From: Streptomyces sp. CBMA156
GTDB taxonomy: Bacteria > Actinomycetota > Actinomycetes > Streptomycetales > Streptomycetaceae
DNA length: 64,000 nucleotides
Reading direction: 5' to 3'
Assembly (NCBI RefSeq): GCF_014596515.1
Contig: NZ_MSJQ01000385.1
Span: 30,676-94,675, forward strand
This document shows, one piece after another, positions 1-8,739 of the stretch (its first letter is position 1; every line of letters begins with the position of its first letter). Position numbers and translations under genes: made by a program. Below the pieces are notes generated by a model that was not told the DNA's origin, made no database searches, and saw only the letters and a program-made list of their open reading frames with translations.

Positions 1-1
1 A

Positions 2-505
2 GGGGCCCGGCCGGAAGGCCGCGCGGAGCGGTACGACGTGATCGTGTCGGGGCTGCCGTTCACCAACTTCGGACCCGCGCAGGTCCGCGACATCCTCGAC
101 CGCTATCTGCGACTGCTGAAGCCCGGCGGCGAGCTGACGTACTTCGGGTACCTCGGCACGACGACGGCGCGCACCCTCTTCTCGGGCCCTCGTCGGGGTG
201 CCCGCCACCGCGCGGTGGTGCGGCTGCTGCGACGGTTCGAGACGACGTACGGCCTGGGCGAGCGCACGGTGTGGCGCAACCTGCCGCCCGCCCGCGCCTA
301 CTTGCTGCGCGCGCCGGGCGGGCGCGAGGACTGGGCGCCGGGTGGTGGCCCGGCCGTCGAGGCGACGGCCACGACGAGGGCGCCGGACACCACGGAGACG
401 AGCAAGACGTCCGAGACCAGCGAGACGAGCGACACGAGCGAGGCGACGGACACGAAGGCCACGACGGCCGGACCTGCGGGCGGGGCGCCCCCGGCCGCTC
501 GATGA
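2..505 (+). CDS. SAM-dependent methyltransferase, C-terminal part (phospholipid N-methyltransferase-like)
   Basis: The frame is open from the left edge, so the N-terminus with the SAM-binding glycine motif lies outside the window. What remains reads YDVIVSGLPFTNF, then a conserved block (LRLLKPGGELTYFGY) typical of the second half of Rossmann methyltransferases of the phosphatidylethanolamine N-methyltransferase-like group, which methylate a lipid amine at the membrane. The last ~50 residues are a Thr/Ser/Glu-rich tail (TSETSETSDTSE) without a recognised domain, likely disordered. The next gene follows after 50 bases on the same strand. The exact substrate is inference. Confidence 0.6.
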   Translation, partial: GARPEGRAERYDVIVSGLPFTNFGPAQVRDILDRYLRLLKPGGELTYFGYLGTTTARTLFSGPRRGARHRAVVRLLRRFETTYGLGERTVWRNLPPARAYLLRAPGGREDWAPGGGPAVEATATTRAPDTTETSKTSETSETSDTSEATDTKATTAGPAGGAPPAAR

Positions 506-555
506 TGGACCGGGGCCGGGCCCGGCTCCGACATCTCCGGCAGCGAGGAGCCCCG

Positions 556-858
556 ATGACCCTCTCGGTACGTGACGTGGAAGCCCGGAACCGCTTCGAG
601 GCCTGGGAGGACGGCGAACCGGCGGGCTTCGCCGAGTACCTGCGCAGCGACCGACTGGTGGTCTATCCGCACACCGTGGTCGAGCCCGCTTTCGAAGGCC
701 GGGGCATCGGCAGCGCGCTGGCCCGCGCCGCGCTGGACGACGCCCGTACCCGAGGCCTGTCCGTACTGGCCACCTGCCCCTTCATCAAGGGCTGGATGCT
801 CCGCCACCCCGAGTACACCGACCTCGCGTACGAGAACCGCAGCCGCGTCGCCGACTGA
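556..858 (+). CDS. Small GNAT-family N-acetyltransferase (YjdJ/COG2388-like)
   Basis: The predicted protein of 100 residues matches the short single-domain GNAT type. A central FEGRGIGSALARAALDDAR segment is the acetyl-CoA pyrophosphate-binding loop (consensus Q/RxxGxG/A), followed by CPFIKGWMLRHPEY, the characteristic end of the COG2388 group. The start at 556 is chosen because GAGGAG lies five bases upstream; longer upstream reading has no ribosome site and only low-complexity sequence. It probably acetylates a small molecule or protein amine in the cytoplasm, but the substrate cannot be read from the sequence. A repeat-family hairpin lies about 95 bases after the stop. Confidence 0.8.
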   Translation: MTLSVRDVEARNRFEAWEDGEPAGFAEYLRSDRLVVYPHTVVEPAFEGRGIGSALARAALDDARTRGLSVLATCPFIKGWMLRHPEYTDLAYENRSRVAD

Positions 859-910
859 CCTCCCGGCGCCGGGAGCCGAGCCCCGACAGGAGGGGAGCCC
901 GTCCGAACAA

Positions 911-990
911 GTGACAAATGACAATCGACAGATTTCAACTTTCAGATAACAGACGACAGCGAACAGATTTTGAAATCTGTTCGCTGTCGT
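911..990 (+). repeat. Dispersed palindromic intergenic element, copy A
   Basis: The perfect inverted repeat is at 953-970 and 973-990 (18-bp arms, two-base centre TG). The left arm reads ACGACAGCGAACAGATTT. A leader of GACA/ATAACAG words (911-952) precedes it. Compared with copy E the arm carries GA where E has TG, and the opposite arm carries the matching TC, so pairing is kept. It lies between the GNAT and TetR genes, and is markedly AT-richer than its surroundings. It could act as a terminator for the GNAT gene. Confidence 0.8.
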
Positions 991-1092
991 GCCATAGTGA
1001 GACCCGGGCCACCCTCACCTCGCTCAAGGCACCGCACCTACCAACCGCCGTCGCCCCACGACCGACCGACGCCCCCAAGAACGGACCTCCCC

Positions 1093-1680
1093 GTGACCAC
1101 GGACAGCACACTCACCGCCGAGCAGATCCTGATCGCGGCGGAGGACGTCCTCCGGCGGTTCGGCCCGGCCAAGGCCACCGTCGTGGACGTCGCCCGCACC
1201 CTCGGCGTCAGCCACAGCAGCGTCTACCGTCACTACCCGAGCAAGGCCGCGCTGCGCGAGGCGGTCACCCGGCGCTGGCTCGACCAGGCGCACCACGAGC
1301 TGGCGACCATCTCCAACGAGGGCGGACCGGCCTCCGGGCGGCTGCACCGCTGGCTGACCACGCTGTTCACGGCGAAGCGGAAGAAGGCACTGGACGACCC
1401 GGAGCTGTTCGCCACCTACATGGTGCTGGTCGAGGAGAACAGCGGCCTGGTGGACGCCCACGTCGACACCCTGGTCGGCCAGATCGCGCAGATCTTCGAG
1501 GAGGGCACGGAGGACGGGGAGTTCAAGCTCGCCCACATCCGGAACACCGCCCGCGCCGTCTTCGACGCCACCGGCCCCTTCCACGACCCGGCCTACGCGT
1601 CCACCTGGTCCGCCCCCGGCGTCGACGACCGGTTCGAGGCCGTCTGGAAGCTCGTCCTCGGCGGCCTGAGGGCGAAGTGA
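1093..1680 (+). CDS. TetR/AcrR family transcriptional regulator
   Basis: The protein has 195 residues from the GTG start. The N-terminal helix-turn-helix spans about residues 29-48 (ATVVDVARTLGVSHSSVYRHY), with the usual VYRHYPSKAAL recognition-helix end. The C-terminal ligand and dimerisation half (residues 60-195) is of the TetR_C type without a recognisable ligand signature. The GTG at 1093 is preferred because the HTH then starts at the family's usual distance from the N-terminus. No divergent target gene is adjacent; an ADP-ribosylglycohydrolase lies downstream after a hairpin, so the regulated gene is unknown. Confidence 0.85.
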   Translation: MTTDSTLTAEQILIAAEDVLRRFGPAKATVVDVARTLGVSHSSVYRHYPSKAALREAVTRRWLDQAHHELATISNEGGPASGRLHRWLTTLFTAKRKKALDDPELFATYMVLVEENSGLVDAHVDTLVGQIAQIFEEGTEDGEFKLAHIRNTARAVFDATGPFHDPAYASTWSAPGVDDRFEAVWKLVLGGLRAK

Positions 1681-1699
1681 CGGACCGCCGGTGATCGGG

Positions 1700-1731
1700 C
1701 GTCGGCGAGCGGGGAAATCCACTCGCCGACG
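1700..1731 (+). terminator. Hairpin after the TetR gene
   Basis: A 10-bp perfect stem, CGTCGGCGAG pairing with CTCGCCGACG, encloses a 12-base AT-richer loop 19 bases after the TetR stop codon. There is no U-tract, as is common for actinomycete terminators. Confidence 0.6.
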
Positions 1732-1784
1732 CCTCGCCCGTCCGGCAGACTGCCGCGCACAGTTGATCTCACCTGGAGGATGAC

Positions 1785-2693
1785 ATGCGTGCGGCCGGAC
1801 CGGTCCTGGACAGCCTGGAGGGGCTCGCCCTCGGCGATGCCTTCGGCGACCGATGGTTCTCGGTCCCGGTGGACGAGGCGCCCGCCGCGCTGGCCGCCCG
1901 CCTGGTCCGGCCCGCGCCCTGGCACTGGACCGACGACACCGCGATGGCACTCGTGCTGGTCCGCCACCTGATCGACGCGGGCGAGGTCCGACCGGATGTG
2001 CTCGCCGGGGAGTTCGCCGCCGAGTACACCCGCGAGTACGGGCGCAAGTACGGCCCTTCGATGCACCGGGTGCTGCGCGGGATCGGCGCCGGCGGGGACT
2101 GGCGCGCCATCACCGCGGGCCAGTTCGAGGGCCAGGGTTCGTACGGGAACGGCGCCGCGATGCGGGTGGCCCCGCTGGGGGCCTGGTTCGCCGATGACCT
2201 CGACGCGGTGGCCCGGCAGGCCGAACTCCAGGCGCTCACCACGCACTTCCACCCGGAGGCGGTCGCCGGCGCAGTGGCGGTCGCGCTCGCGGCGGCCCTG
2301 GCCGTCCGCAGCCGGGGCGGGGACCCGCCCGGCCGGGCCGAGTTGCTGACCGAGGTCGCCGGACGGCTGCCGGACAGCGATGTCCGCTCCGGGCTGCGGA
2401 TCGCCGCACGGCTGCCCGGCCACACCAGTGTCCGGCAGGCCGCCAACGTGCTCGGTTCGGGGGCGCTGATCTCCGCCCCGGACACCGTGCCGTTCGCCCT
2501 CTGGTCCGCGGCCGGTCACCTGCACTCGCTGCCCGAGGCCGTCTGGCACACCCTGGAGGGCTGGGGCGACATGGACACCACCTGCGCCATCGCCGCCGGC
2601 GTGGTCGCCGCCCGGACCGGGCTCGCCCGGGTACCGCCCGAGTGGATCGCCGCGCGCGAGGAACTCCCGGACCGGGTCGCCGAGGTGTCGTAG
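1785..2693 (+). CDS. ADP-ribosylglycohydrolase family protein
   Basis: This family removes ADP-ribose from proteins or hydrolyses related ADP-ribosyl compounds using two Mg ions. The 302-residue protein keeps the metal-binding signatures: LEGLALGDAFGD near residues 11-22, the TDD triplet at 49-51 (HWTDDTAMAL), and the C-terminal GDMDTTCAIAAGVV with Asp262 and Asp264. GGAGG stands 7-11 bases before the ATG. It is convergent with the GlsB-like gene at 2755. In bacteria such enzymes can reverse nitrogenase-reductase or other ADP-ribosylation; the partner here is unknown. Confidence 0.88.
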   Translation: MRAAGPVLDSLEGLALGDAFGDRWFSVPVDEAPAALAARLVRPAPWHWTDDTAMALVLVRHLIDAGEVRPDVLAGEFAAEYTREYGRKYGPSMHRVLRGIGAGGDWRAITAGQFEGQGSYGNGAAMRVAPLGAWFADDLDAVARQAELQALTTHFHPEAVAGAVAVALAAALAVRSRGGDPPGRAELLTEVAGRLPDSDVRSGLRIAARLPGHTSVRQAANVLGSGALISAPDTVPFALWSAAGHLHSLPEAVWHTLEGWGDMDTTCAIAAGVVAARTGLARVPPEWIAAREELPDRVAEVS

Positions 2694-2754
2694 GCCACCA
2701 ACTGCCGGTGCCGGTGCCGGCGGCAGCCCGGGGGCGTCCTGGTGAGCCGGGCGG

Positions 2755-3018
2755 TCAGCGCCGGAAGACGAAGCGGAGCACCCGGTAGGCGAACACCAGG
2801 ACCAGCGCGCCGCCGATGGCCGACACCCAGGTCGTGACGTCGAGGAAGCTCACCTTCACCGTCCCGTGCATCCAGTGCGAGACGATCCAGGTGCCGATGT
2901 AGGAGCCGGTGATGCCGATCAGTGTGCTGCTGATCAGACCGCGCTCACCCCTCGACATCGCCATTCTGGCCAGGGTGCCCGACACCAGGCCCAGCACGAT
3001 CCACGCCATCCAGCTCAT
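2755..3018 (-). CDS. GlsB/YeaQ/YmgE-type small membrane protein, first copy
   Basis: An 87-residue protein with three predicted membrane helices: WMAWIVLGLVSGTLARM, SSTLIGITGSYIGTWIV and WVSAIGGALVLVFAYRVL. The spacing of glycines and the TLIGI-GSYIG pattern identify the transglycosylase-associated/GlsB-YeaQ family, small stress-induced membrane proteins of unsettled function. A paralogue lies about 200 bases away on the same strand. A basic end (RFVFRR) is probably cytoplasmic. Confidence 0.85.
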   Translation of the reverse strand: MSWMAWIVLGLVSGTLARMAMSRGERGLISSTLIGITGSYIGTWIVSHWMHGTVKVSFLDVTTWVSAIGGALVLVFAYRVLRFVFRR

Positions 3019-3215
3019 CTGCCGCCCCTTGCGTCATGGGTGTGACGACCCCGTCCGGCCCCCAGGTCCGACCGGAAGGACGTACGAGGACCTCGCATCG
3101 TTCCGATGCCCGGAAGGAGCGGCGCCAACCGGCCGCCAGGCCCCGCCGCTCCGGGCGGCGGGGACCCCGTCGGCGGAAGCGGGCGAACGCGGGCGGGCGC
3201 TGCCGGACCCGGCGG

Positions 3216-3482
3216 TCAGCGGCGCGAGTTGCCGAACAGCAACCGGTAGACGATCAGCAGCACCAGGGCTCCGCCGATCGCCGACACCCAGGTCGCCAGG
3301 TCGAAGAAGTGCCCGGTGACCGAGCGGTGCATGAAGTGCGACGCGATCCAGCCGCCGACGAAGGACCCGGCGATACCGATCAGCGTGGTCACGATCAGGC
3401 CGCCCGGGTCCTTCCCCGGCAGCAGCAACTTGGCCAGCGCACCCGACAGCAGGCCCAGCACGATCCATGCGACGATGCCCAT
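3216..3482 (-). CDS. GlsB/YeaQ/YmgE-type small membrane protein, second copy
   Basis: An 88-residue paralogue of the neighbouring gene. Shared segments include AWIVLGL-SG-LA, TLIGI-GS-G-WI-SH-MH and TWVSAIGGALVL. Three membrane helices are expected. A G-rich ribosome site (GGAGGGG) is about eight bases before the ATG. The ~200 bases between the copies show no other gene. Tandem duplication followed by divergence is the simplest reading; whether they form a mixed oligomer cannot be seen. Confidence 0.85.
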   Translation of the reverse strand: MGIVAWIVLGLLSGALAKLLLPGKDPGGLIVTTLIGIAGSFVGGWIASHFMHRSVTGHFFDLATWVSAIGGALVLLIVYRLLFGNSRR

Positions 3483-3663
3483 CCGTCATCCCCTCCAGTC
3501 CACGGCGCGACGGGCCCCGCCCCGTCCGCTCTGCCCACCAGGACGCCACCCCGGGCGAACCCGGTTCCGTCACCCGCGCAACGGCGTTCGAATCCGGCCC
3601 CCGGACGGCCCGCCCACGCGTGGCGTCCTTCCCGCGAACCGTAGGCGCCGAAATACTGCGGCC

Positions 3664-4908
3664 ATGCGCATCCTGATCGCCACCGCCGGCTCCCGGGGCG
3701 ACGTGGCCCCCTTCACCGGGCTCGGCGTCCGTCTGCGGGCGGCCGGCCATCAGGTGGCCGTCGCCACCCACGACACCTTCGCGGAGCCGGTGCGGGCCGC
3801 CGGACTGGAGTTCCGCCCCCTGCCGGTCGACCCGCGCGCCGAACTCGCCTCCGCCGAGGGGCGGCGCCTGCTGCGGGCCGGCGCCGGACCGGGCGCCGTC
3901 CTGCAACTACTCCGCCTCGGCAGGCGGTTCATGCCCGCGCTCGGCGACGGCATCGCCGACGCCACCGCGCTCGGCACCGACCTGCTGCTGACCACCAGCA
4001 CCACCAGCGCGCTCGGCCAGGTCGCCGCCGAGGCGGCGGGCATCCCCAGCATCGGGCTGTACCTCCAACCGCTCGCGCCCACCCGGGAGTTCGCGCCGGC
4101 CGTCACCGGCACCCGGTCGCTCGGCCGGTCCGGCAACCTGCTGGCGGGGCACGTCGTCCAGGCCGCGACCGACCGGCTGTTCGTCCCGGCGGTCCGCGGG
4201 CTGCGCCGGCGGCTCGGCCTGCCGCCGCACGGCATCGCCGCGGCCCGGCGCAACCACCCCGTCCTGCACGGCTTCTCACCGCTGGTGGTGCCCCGCCCCG
4301 CCGACTGGCATCCCCGGCTGGACGTCGCGGGCTACTGGTGGCCGGCCGGACCACCGGACTGGCAGCCCCCGGCCCGGCTGCTCGACTTCCTCGCCGCCGG
4401 GCCGCCACCGGTCTTCGTCGGCTTCGGCAGCCTGGTCGTCCCTGAGCCCGAGCGGCTCACCGCGACCGTCCTCGCCGCCGCCCGTGCCGCTCGGGTGCGC
4501 CTCCTCCTCCAGTCCGGCTGGAGCGGACTGGCCGCCGAGGACTCGGACTCCGTCCTGACCATCGGCGACACCCCGCACGACTGGCTCTTCCCCCGCACGG
4601 CCGCCGTGGTCCACCACGCGGGCGCCGGCACCACGGCCGCCGTCCTCCGCTCGGGAACCCCCACCGTCCCCGTACCGGCGCAACTCGACGCACCGTTCTG
4701 GGCCACCCGCCTGACCATGCTCGGCGTCTCCCCCGGCCCCGTCCCGCTGCGCGCCCTCACCCCCTCCCGCCTCGCCGCCGCCCTCCGCCTCACCCTCGAC
4801 GACCCGCGCCACCGCGCCCGTGCCCAGGCCGTCGCCGCCGCCCTGGCCACCGAGGACGGCACGGCCAAGGTCCTCACCGCCATCGACCGGGTTTCAGCGA
4901 ACAGTTGA
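3664..4908 (+). CDS. UGT-type glycosyltransferase (GT1 family)
   Basis: A 414-residue protein with the GT-B fold pattern. The N-terminus MRILIATAGSRGDVAPFTGLG is the classic start of this family (SRGDV-P acceptor-side loop). The C-terminal domain has the donor-binding signature HHAGAGTTAAVLRSGTPTVPVPAQLDAPFWA at about residues 318-348. The family transfers sugars from UDP/TDP donors to sterols, macrolides or other small lipophilic acceptors in the cytoplasm. No biosynthetic cluster surrounds it, so a detoxifying or lipid-decorating role is as likely as antibiotic tailoring. An inverted repeat overlaps its stop codon. Confidence 0.85.
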   Translation: MRILIATAGSRGDVAPFTGLGVRLRAAGHQVAVATHDTFAEPVRAAGLEFRPLPVDPRAELASAEGRRLLRAGAGPGAVLQLLRLGRRFMPALGDGIADATALGTDLLLTTSTTSALGQVAAEAAGIPSIGLYLQPLAPTREFAPAVTGTRSLGRSGNLLAGHVVQAATDRLFVPAVRGLRRRLGLPPHGIAAARRNHPVLHGFSPLVVPRPADWHPRLDVAGYWWPAGPPDWQPPARLLDFLAAGPPPVFVGFGSLVVPEPERLTATVLAAARAARVRLLLQSGWSGLAAEDSDSVLTIGDTPHDWLFPRTAAVVHHAGAGTTAAVLRSGTPTVPVPAQLDAPFWATRLTMLGVSPGPVPLRALTPSRLAAALRLTLDDPRHRARAQAVAAALATEDGTAKVLTAIDRVSANS

Positions 4909-4927
4909 CCGACGACCGCCAACTGTT
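4900..4927 (+). terminator. Inverted repeat over the glycosyltransferase stop codon
   Basis: Eight-base arms AACAGTTG and CAACTGTT enclose 12 bases; the TGA stop at 4906-4908 begins inside the left arm. It may end glycosyltransferase transcription before the OLD/UvrD cassette, or be an operator for that cassette. The choice is open. Confidence 0.4.
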
Positions 4928-5092
4928 GCGACTGTGCGGGCCGGAAGGGCCACTCGTCGCGCACTGTCATCATCTATTCTGCACAAACACGACTCGGGCA
5001 CCTCACAAGGACCCGATACTGCGACATGCCCCGTTCGTCACACATGGCGCATGACGTCTGCGTGGCGGGGCGCAGGCATATCAGGAGGCACA

Positions 5093-7102
5093 GTGCGGCT
5101 GACGCAGGTCCAGGTGACCAACTTCCGAGCGCTGAAGCACATCACCGTTCGGGTCGAGGACAATGCCACCCTGATCGTGGGCAGGAACAACAGCGGCAAG
5201 ACCTCCTTCGCCAGCCTCTTCGACAGGTTCTACGGGACCGACGAGACCCGCTTCGTACCGGAGGACCTGCACACGAGCCGGATCGCACAGATCCAGAAGG
5301 CCTTCGGCCGCTACGTCGAAGCTCAGAAGACACCAGCCGAGGATCCCGAACTCCGCAAACAACTCCTTGACGAAGCGCGCGGGCTCTTGCCGGAAATCCG
5401 CCTCCTGGCGAGGATCTCCTACACCGTCGAAGACGACCTCGCGCTCCTGTCCGAGATCATCCTCGACCTGGACGAGCGCTGTTTCGACGCCAACCTCGAG
5501 GCCGTCCACGCCGTGAAGCGACCGGACGAGTTCCTCGCCCACATCAAGGAGACGACGGCGAGGCAGAAGCAGGCCTTCTCCTGGCAGAAGTATCTGCGCA
5601 AGAACTTCTCCTCCTTCTTCGGCACCACCTACTGGGCCGTCTCCGCGAACGCCCCCTCCGTAAGGCGGGAGATCAGCAGCACGACTGCCCGTCGCATCAT
5701 CACCGTGCGGACCATCCAGGCGCAGACGAAGTTCGACGACACCCCGGCTGACAAGACGCGGACCCTCTCGAAGACCTTCGAGGCCTTCTATAAGGCCAAC
5801 AGCGGAGAGGACCAACGCGACCAGAACATCGAGAGCATCGACACCGCGCTCTCCGTCGCGTCGGAGTCCATCGACAAGGCCTACGGAGATCTCTTCACGC
5901 CCTTCCTCGGCACCTTGCAGGTCTTCGGCGTCGGCTCCATCGATCCGCTCCAGGTACCGCGCATCGTCACCCAGATCGAGCCCGGAGCGATCCTGCGCGG
6001 CAGCACCCGGATCCAGTACCCGTCGCCGGACGGCACCCACCACCTGCCGGAAGGTCACAACGGCCTCGGATACAGCAGGCTGATCTTCACTCTCATGCAG
6101 GTCACGGACTTCATCCTGACCTGCCAGCGCAGCAAACCACGCCCCGCGCTGCCCCTGCTCTTCATCGAGGAGCCTGAAGCCCATCTGCACCCTCAGATGC
6201 AAGAGGTCTTCATCAACAGCATCAAGCGCTTCCTGGAGGCCGGGAACTCGTCGGTCCAGTCGTTCATCACCACCCACTCGTCCCACATTGTGGCCAACAG
6301 TGGCTTCAGCGCCGTACGCTACTTCGACTCCAACGGCCCGGACATCGTGGTCAAGGACCTGTCCACGTTTCAGGCGAACACGAAGAAGACCGGCTCCCAG
6401 GGCGCCATGACCATGCGGTTCCTGACGCAGTACATGCAGTTGCATCGCTGCGACATGTTCTTCGCCGACAAGGTCATCCTCATCGAGGGCACCGTCGAGC
6501 GGCTCCTGCTGCGTCCCATGATCAGCAAATGCGCACCGAAGCTGGAGAGCCAGTACATCTCCGTCATCGAAATCGGCGGAGCCTTCGCTCACCGCTTCAA
6601 AGAACTCCTGGAGTTCATCAACGTCCCAACCCTCATCATCACCGACCTCGACTCGGTGGACCCGACAGCGAAAAACGGGCGCTGTTCTCCGGACACCGGG
6701 AACGCCGTCACGTCCAACCACACACTGAAGTCTTGGCTCCCTCGGAAAAAGGAGATCAAGACCCTTCTCGACCTGCCTGAAGAGGACAAGAGCACAGGCC
6801 GTGTGCGGGTTGCGTACGAGGTACCCGAACACGACGCCGTACCGTGCGGTCGCAGCTTCGAGGACGCGTTCATCGTCGCCAACGCAGGACTGTTCGCACG
6901 GAACCTCGACATGTTGGTCCTCAAGGGCGCCTTCACCGCCGTCGCGGGACCGGCACCTTCGTCCGATGACATCACGTCCAACGCCTACGAGATCGCCGAA
7001 CGGCTCTCCGACACCAAAACCGACTTTGCCTTCGACATCCTGCTCATGGACGGCTGGACCGTCCCGCGTTACATCCGCGAGGGGCTCGAATGGCTGAGCT
7101 GA
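5093..7102 (+). CDS. gajA: OLD-family ATPase/TOPRIM endonuclease (GajA-like, Gabija-type defence)
   Basis: A 669-residue protein. The N-terminal ABC-type ATPase starts RLTQVQVTNFRALK and has Walker A GRNNSGKTS at residues 30-38; Walker B is LLFIEEPEAHLHP at about 355-367, followed by a FITTHSSHIV switch region. The C-terminal TOPRIM nuclease has its catalytic Glu465 (VILIEGTVER) and Asp518/Asp520 (ITDLDSVD). The GTG start is supported by AGGAGG ending five bases upstream; longer reading runs into the previous gene. It overlaps the UvrD-like gene by 13 bases, the GajA-GajB arrangement. GajA is known to nick DNA upon nucleotide depletion during phage infection. It is longer than the best-studied GajA (~580 residues). 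Assignment as Gabija rather than another class 2 OLD system is inference. Confidence 0.82.
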   Translation: MRLTQVQVTNFRALKHITVRVEDNATLIVGRNNSGKTSFASLFDRFYGTDETRFVPEDLHTSRIAQIQKAFGRYVEAQKTPAEDPELRKQLLDEARGLLPEIRLLARISYTVEDDLALLSEIILDLDERCFDANLEAVHAVKRPDEFLAHIKETTARQKQAFSWQKYLRKNFSSFFGTTYWAVSANAPSVRREISSTTARRIITVRTIQAQTKFDDTPADKTRTLSKTFEAFYKANSGEDQRDQNIESIDTALSVASESIDKAYGDLFTPFLGTLQVFGVGSIDPLQVPRIVTQIEPGAILRGSTRIQYPSPDGTHHLPEGHNGLGYSRLIFTLMQVTDFILTCQRSKPRPALPLLFIEEPEAHLHPQMQEVFINSIKRFLEAGNSSVQSFITTHSSHIVANSGFSAVRYFDSNGPDIVVKDLSTFQANTKKTGSQGAMTMRFLTQYMQLHRCDMFFADKVILIEGTVERLLLRPMISKCAPKLESQYISVIEIGGAFAHRFKELLEFINVPTLIITDLDSVDPTAKNGRCSPDTGNAVTSNHTLKSWLPRKKEIKTLLDLPEEDKSTGRVRVAYEVPEHDAVPCGRSFEDAFIVANAGLFARNLDMLVLKGAFTAVAGPAPSSDDITSNAYEIAERLSDTKTDFAFDILLMDGWTVPRYIREGLEWLS

Positions 7103-8739
7103 CAGTTCTCACTCGAATTCAGCAGGTTCTGGACGCCCGGCGCGACTTCCTCGTTGAGGCCGGCGCGGGGGCCGGGAAGACCACGGCACTGGTCCATTCC
7201 CTGCTCTACCTGCTCCGCACCCGCCGGGACGAGCTCGAACGCGCGGGGAAGCGCATCGCCTGCATCACGTACACCAACGTGGCCAAGGAAGAAATCCGCG
7301 AGCGCATCGGGGACGACCCCCTCGTGTACGTCGGCACCATCCACGAGTTCCTGTGGATGGCCATCCAGGACCACCAGTCCGAACTCCTGGACGCACTGAT
7401 CGCCCACAACCAGACGCTGGCTCGTCCACAGGACATGGCCGAGATCAAGGCGAACCTCGTCGTAGAGTACAGCGATCGCCGACGCCGCTATGCCGACGGG
7501 CTGATATCTCATGACGAAGTACTCGCCTTGGCCTACACGTTGATCACCACCCGGCCCAAACTCGTACGAATCACAGCAGACCGGTTTCCGGTCATCTTCG
7601 TCGATGAGTACCAGGACACCTTCCCCAGGACGATCGAGGTGCTGCTCGACCACTTCGCTGGTTCGGGGACTTCGGTGTGCACCATTGGCCTGTTCGGCGA
7701 TTCGATGCAGAAGATCTACAACACCGGAGTCGGCAAGGTCACCCATGAACGTCTGGTCAGCTTCACCATGCACGGCAACCACCGCTGTGCCGAGCCGATC
7801 GTCGATGTCCTGAACCGAATCCGCCCCGAGTTGCGGCAGGTTCACGACGCTGGCAACACGGACGGCCAGGTGCACCTCTTCCTCACGAGAAAACCGCTCG
7901 GTGGGGACGCCGACCCGCGCGACGTGCTCACACCAGTGCTCGATTCCTACGGTTGGGCACCCGAGAGAACCAAGTATCTCGTCCTCACTCATCGCCGCAT
8001 CGCAGGAGCACTCGGCTACCAGGACCTGCTCGCGCTCTATACCAAGCGCTACGCCACCGGCCGCGACGACCTCCTGGAGGGCACCGAACCCTACGCACAG
8101 CTACTGAAGTCCGTCGAGGAACTCAGCAGTGCATTCGAGTCCCGGAACTACGCCCAGTTGACCGCACTGCTCGACGGCGAGCACCTCGCCATCACCAGGC
8201 ACTCCGACAAGGTCCGTACCACCCGAACGCTCCAGGGCCTCATCGACGTCCGAGGAACGGGAACCGTCGGCGATGTGCTCGACTACGTCATCAGCAGCCG
8301 GTTGCTGACTCCCTCCGGGAGAGTCAGGGCAATCGAGCGGACACTTCAGGCCACCGACCTCGACGAACGCGCGCAGAAGGACGCCGACTTCGCAAACGCC
8401 CTTCGCGCCCTTTCTTACCATCAGGTCGTCAACCTCACCCGGTTTCGCGATGAACTCACCCCCTTCTCAACCCAACACGGCGTCAAGGGTGCCGAGTTCG
8501 AGAACGTCGTCGTCATCATCGACGACCAGGCATGGAATCAGTTCAACGTCGACCGCATGCTCTCGGGCGACGACCACATCAGAGCGCGGGAGACCCGCAC
8601 CCGCAATCTCTTCTATGTCTGCTGCTCACGCGCCAGGAAACGTCTCGCCGTGGTATTCACCACACCCCTGGGACAGGAGGCCGAGGCGATGGCGAGAGCG
8701 TGGTTCGGTAGTGCACACGTACACGAGGGGATGTTCTGA
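7090..8739 (+). CDS. gajB: UvrD/PcrA-like helicase (GajB-like, Gabija-type defence)
   Basis: A 549-residue superfamily 1 helicase. Visible motifs: Walker A (AGAGAGKTT, residues 24-32), Ia CITYTNVAKEEI, II VDEYQDT (Asp172-Glu173), III GLFGDSMQKIY, IV-like GNHRCAEPIVDVLN, V QHGVKGAEFENVVV and VI NLFYVCCSRARKRLAV. The translation start lies inside the preceding OLD gene, suggesting coupled translation. In Gabija, GajB binds GajA and hydrolyses nucleotides or senses DNA ends. The stretch 7561-7620 is 33/60 G+C, against 51/60 for 4201-4260 in the glycosyltransferase, which fits recent acquisition. The pair lies between two unrelated chromosomal genes with no visible integrase. Confidence 0.85.
   Translation: MAELTVLTRIQQVLDARRDFLVEAGAGAGKTTALVHSLLYLLRTRRDELERAGKRIACITYTNVAKEEIRERIGDDPLVYVGTIHEFLWMAIQDHQSELLDALIAHNQTLARPQDMAEIKANLVVEYSDRRRRYADGLISHDEVLALAYTLITTRPKLVRITADRFPVIFVDEYQDTFPRTIEVLLDHFAGSGTSVCTIGLFGDSMQKIYNTGVGKVTHERLVSFTMHGNHRCAEPIVDVLNRIRPELRQVHDAGNTDGQVHLFLTRKPLGGDADPRDVLTPVLDSYGWAPERTKYLVLTHRRIAGALGYQDLLALYTKRYATGRDDLLEGTEPYAQLLKSVEELSSAFESRNYAQLTALLDGEHLAITRHSDKVRTTRTLQGLIDVRGTGTVGDVLDYVISSRLLTPSGRVRAIERTLQATDLDERAQKDADFANALRALSYHQVVNLTRFRDELTPFSTQHGVKGAEFENVVVIIDDQAWNQFNVDRMLSGDDHIRARETRTRNLFYVCCSRARKRLAVVFTTPLGQEAEAMARAWFGSAHVHEGMF

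Noticed and set aside
953..990. Palindrome copy A as a private operator of the TetR gene at 1093
   Set aside because: The same core recurs at six other places with no TetR gene nearby, so it belongs to a dispersed family. A secondary role as operator is not excluded.
2702..2726. CTGCCG...CGGCAG hairpin after the ADP-ribosylglycohydrolase gene as a terminator
   Set aside because: Only six pairs hold and the sequence is a simple GGTGCC repeat; not strong enough to list as a feature.
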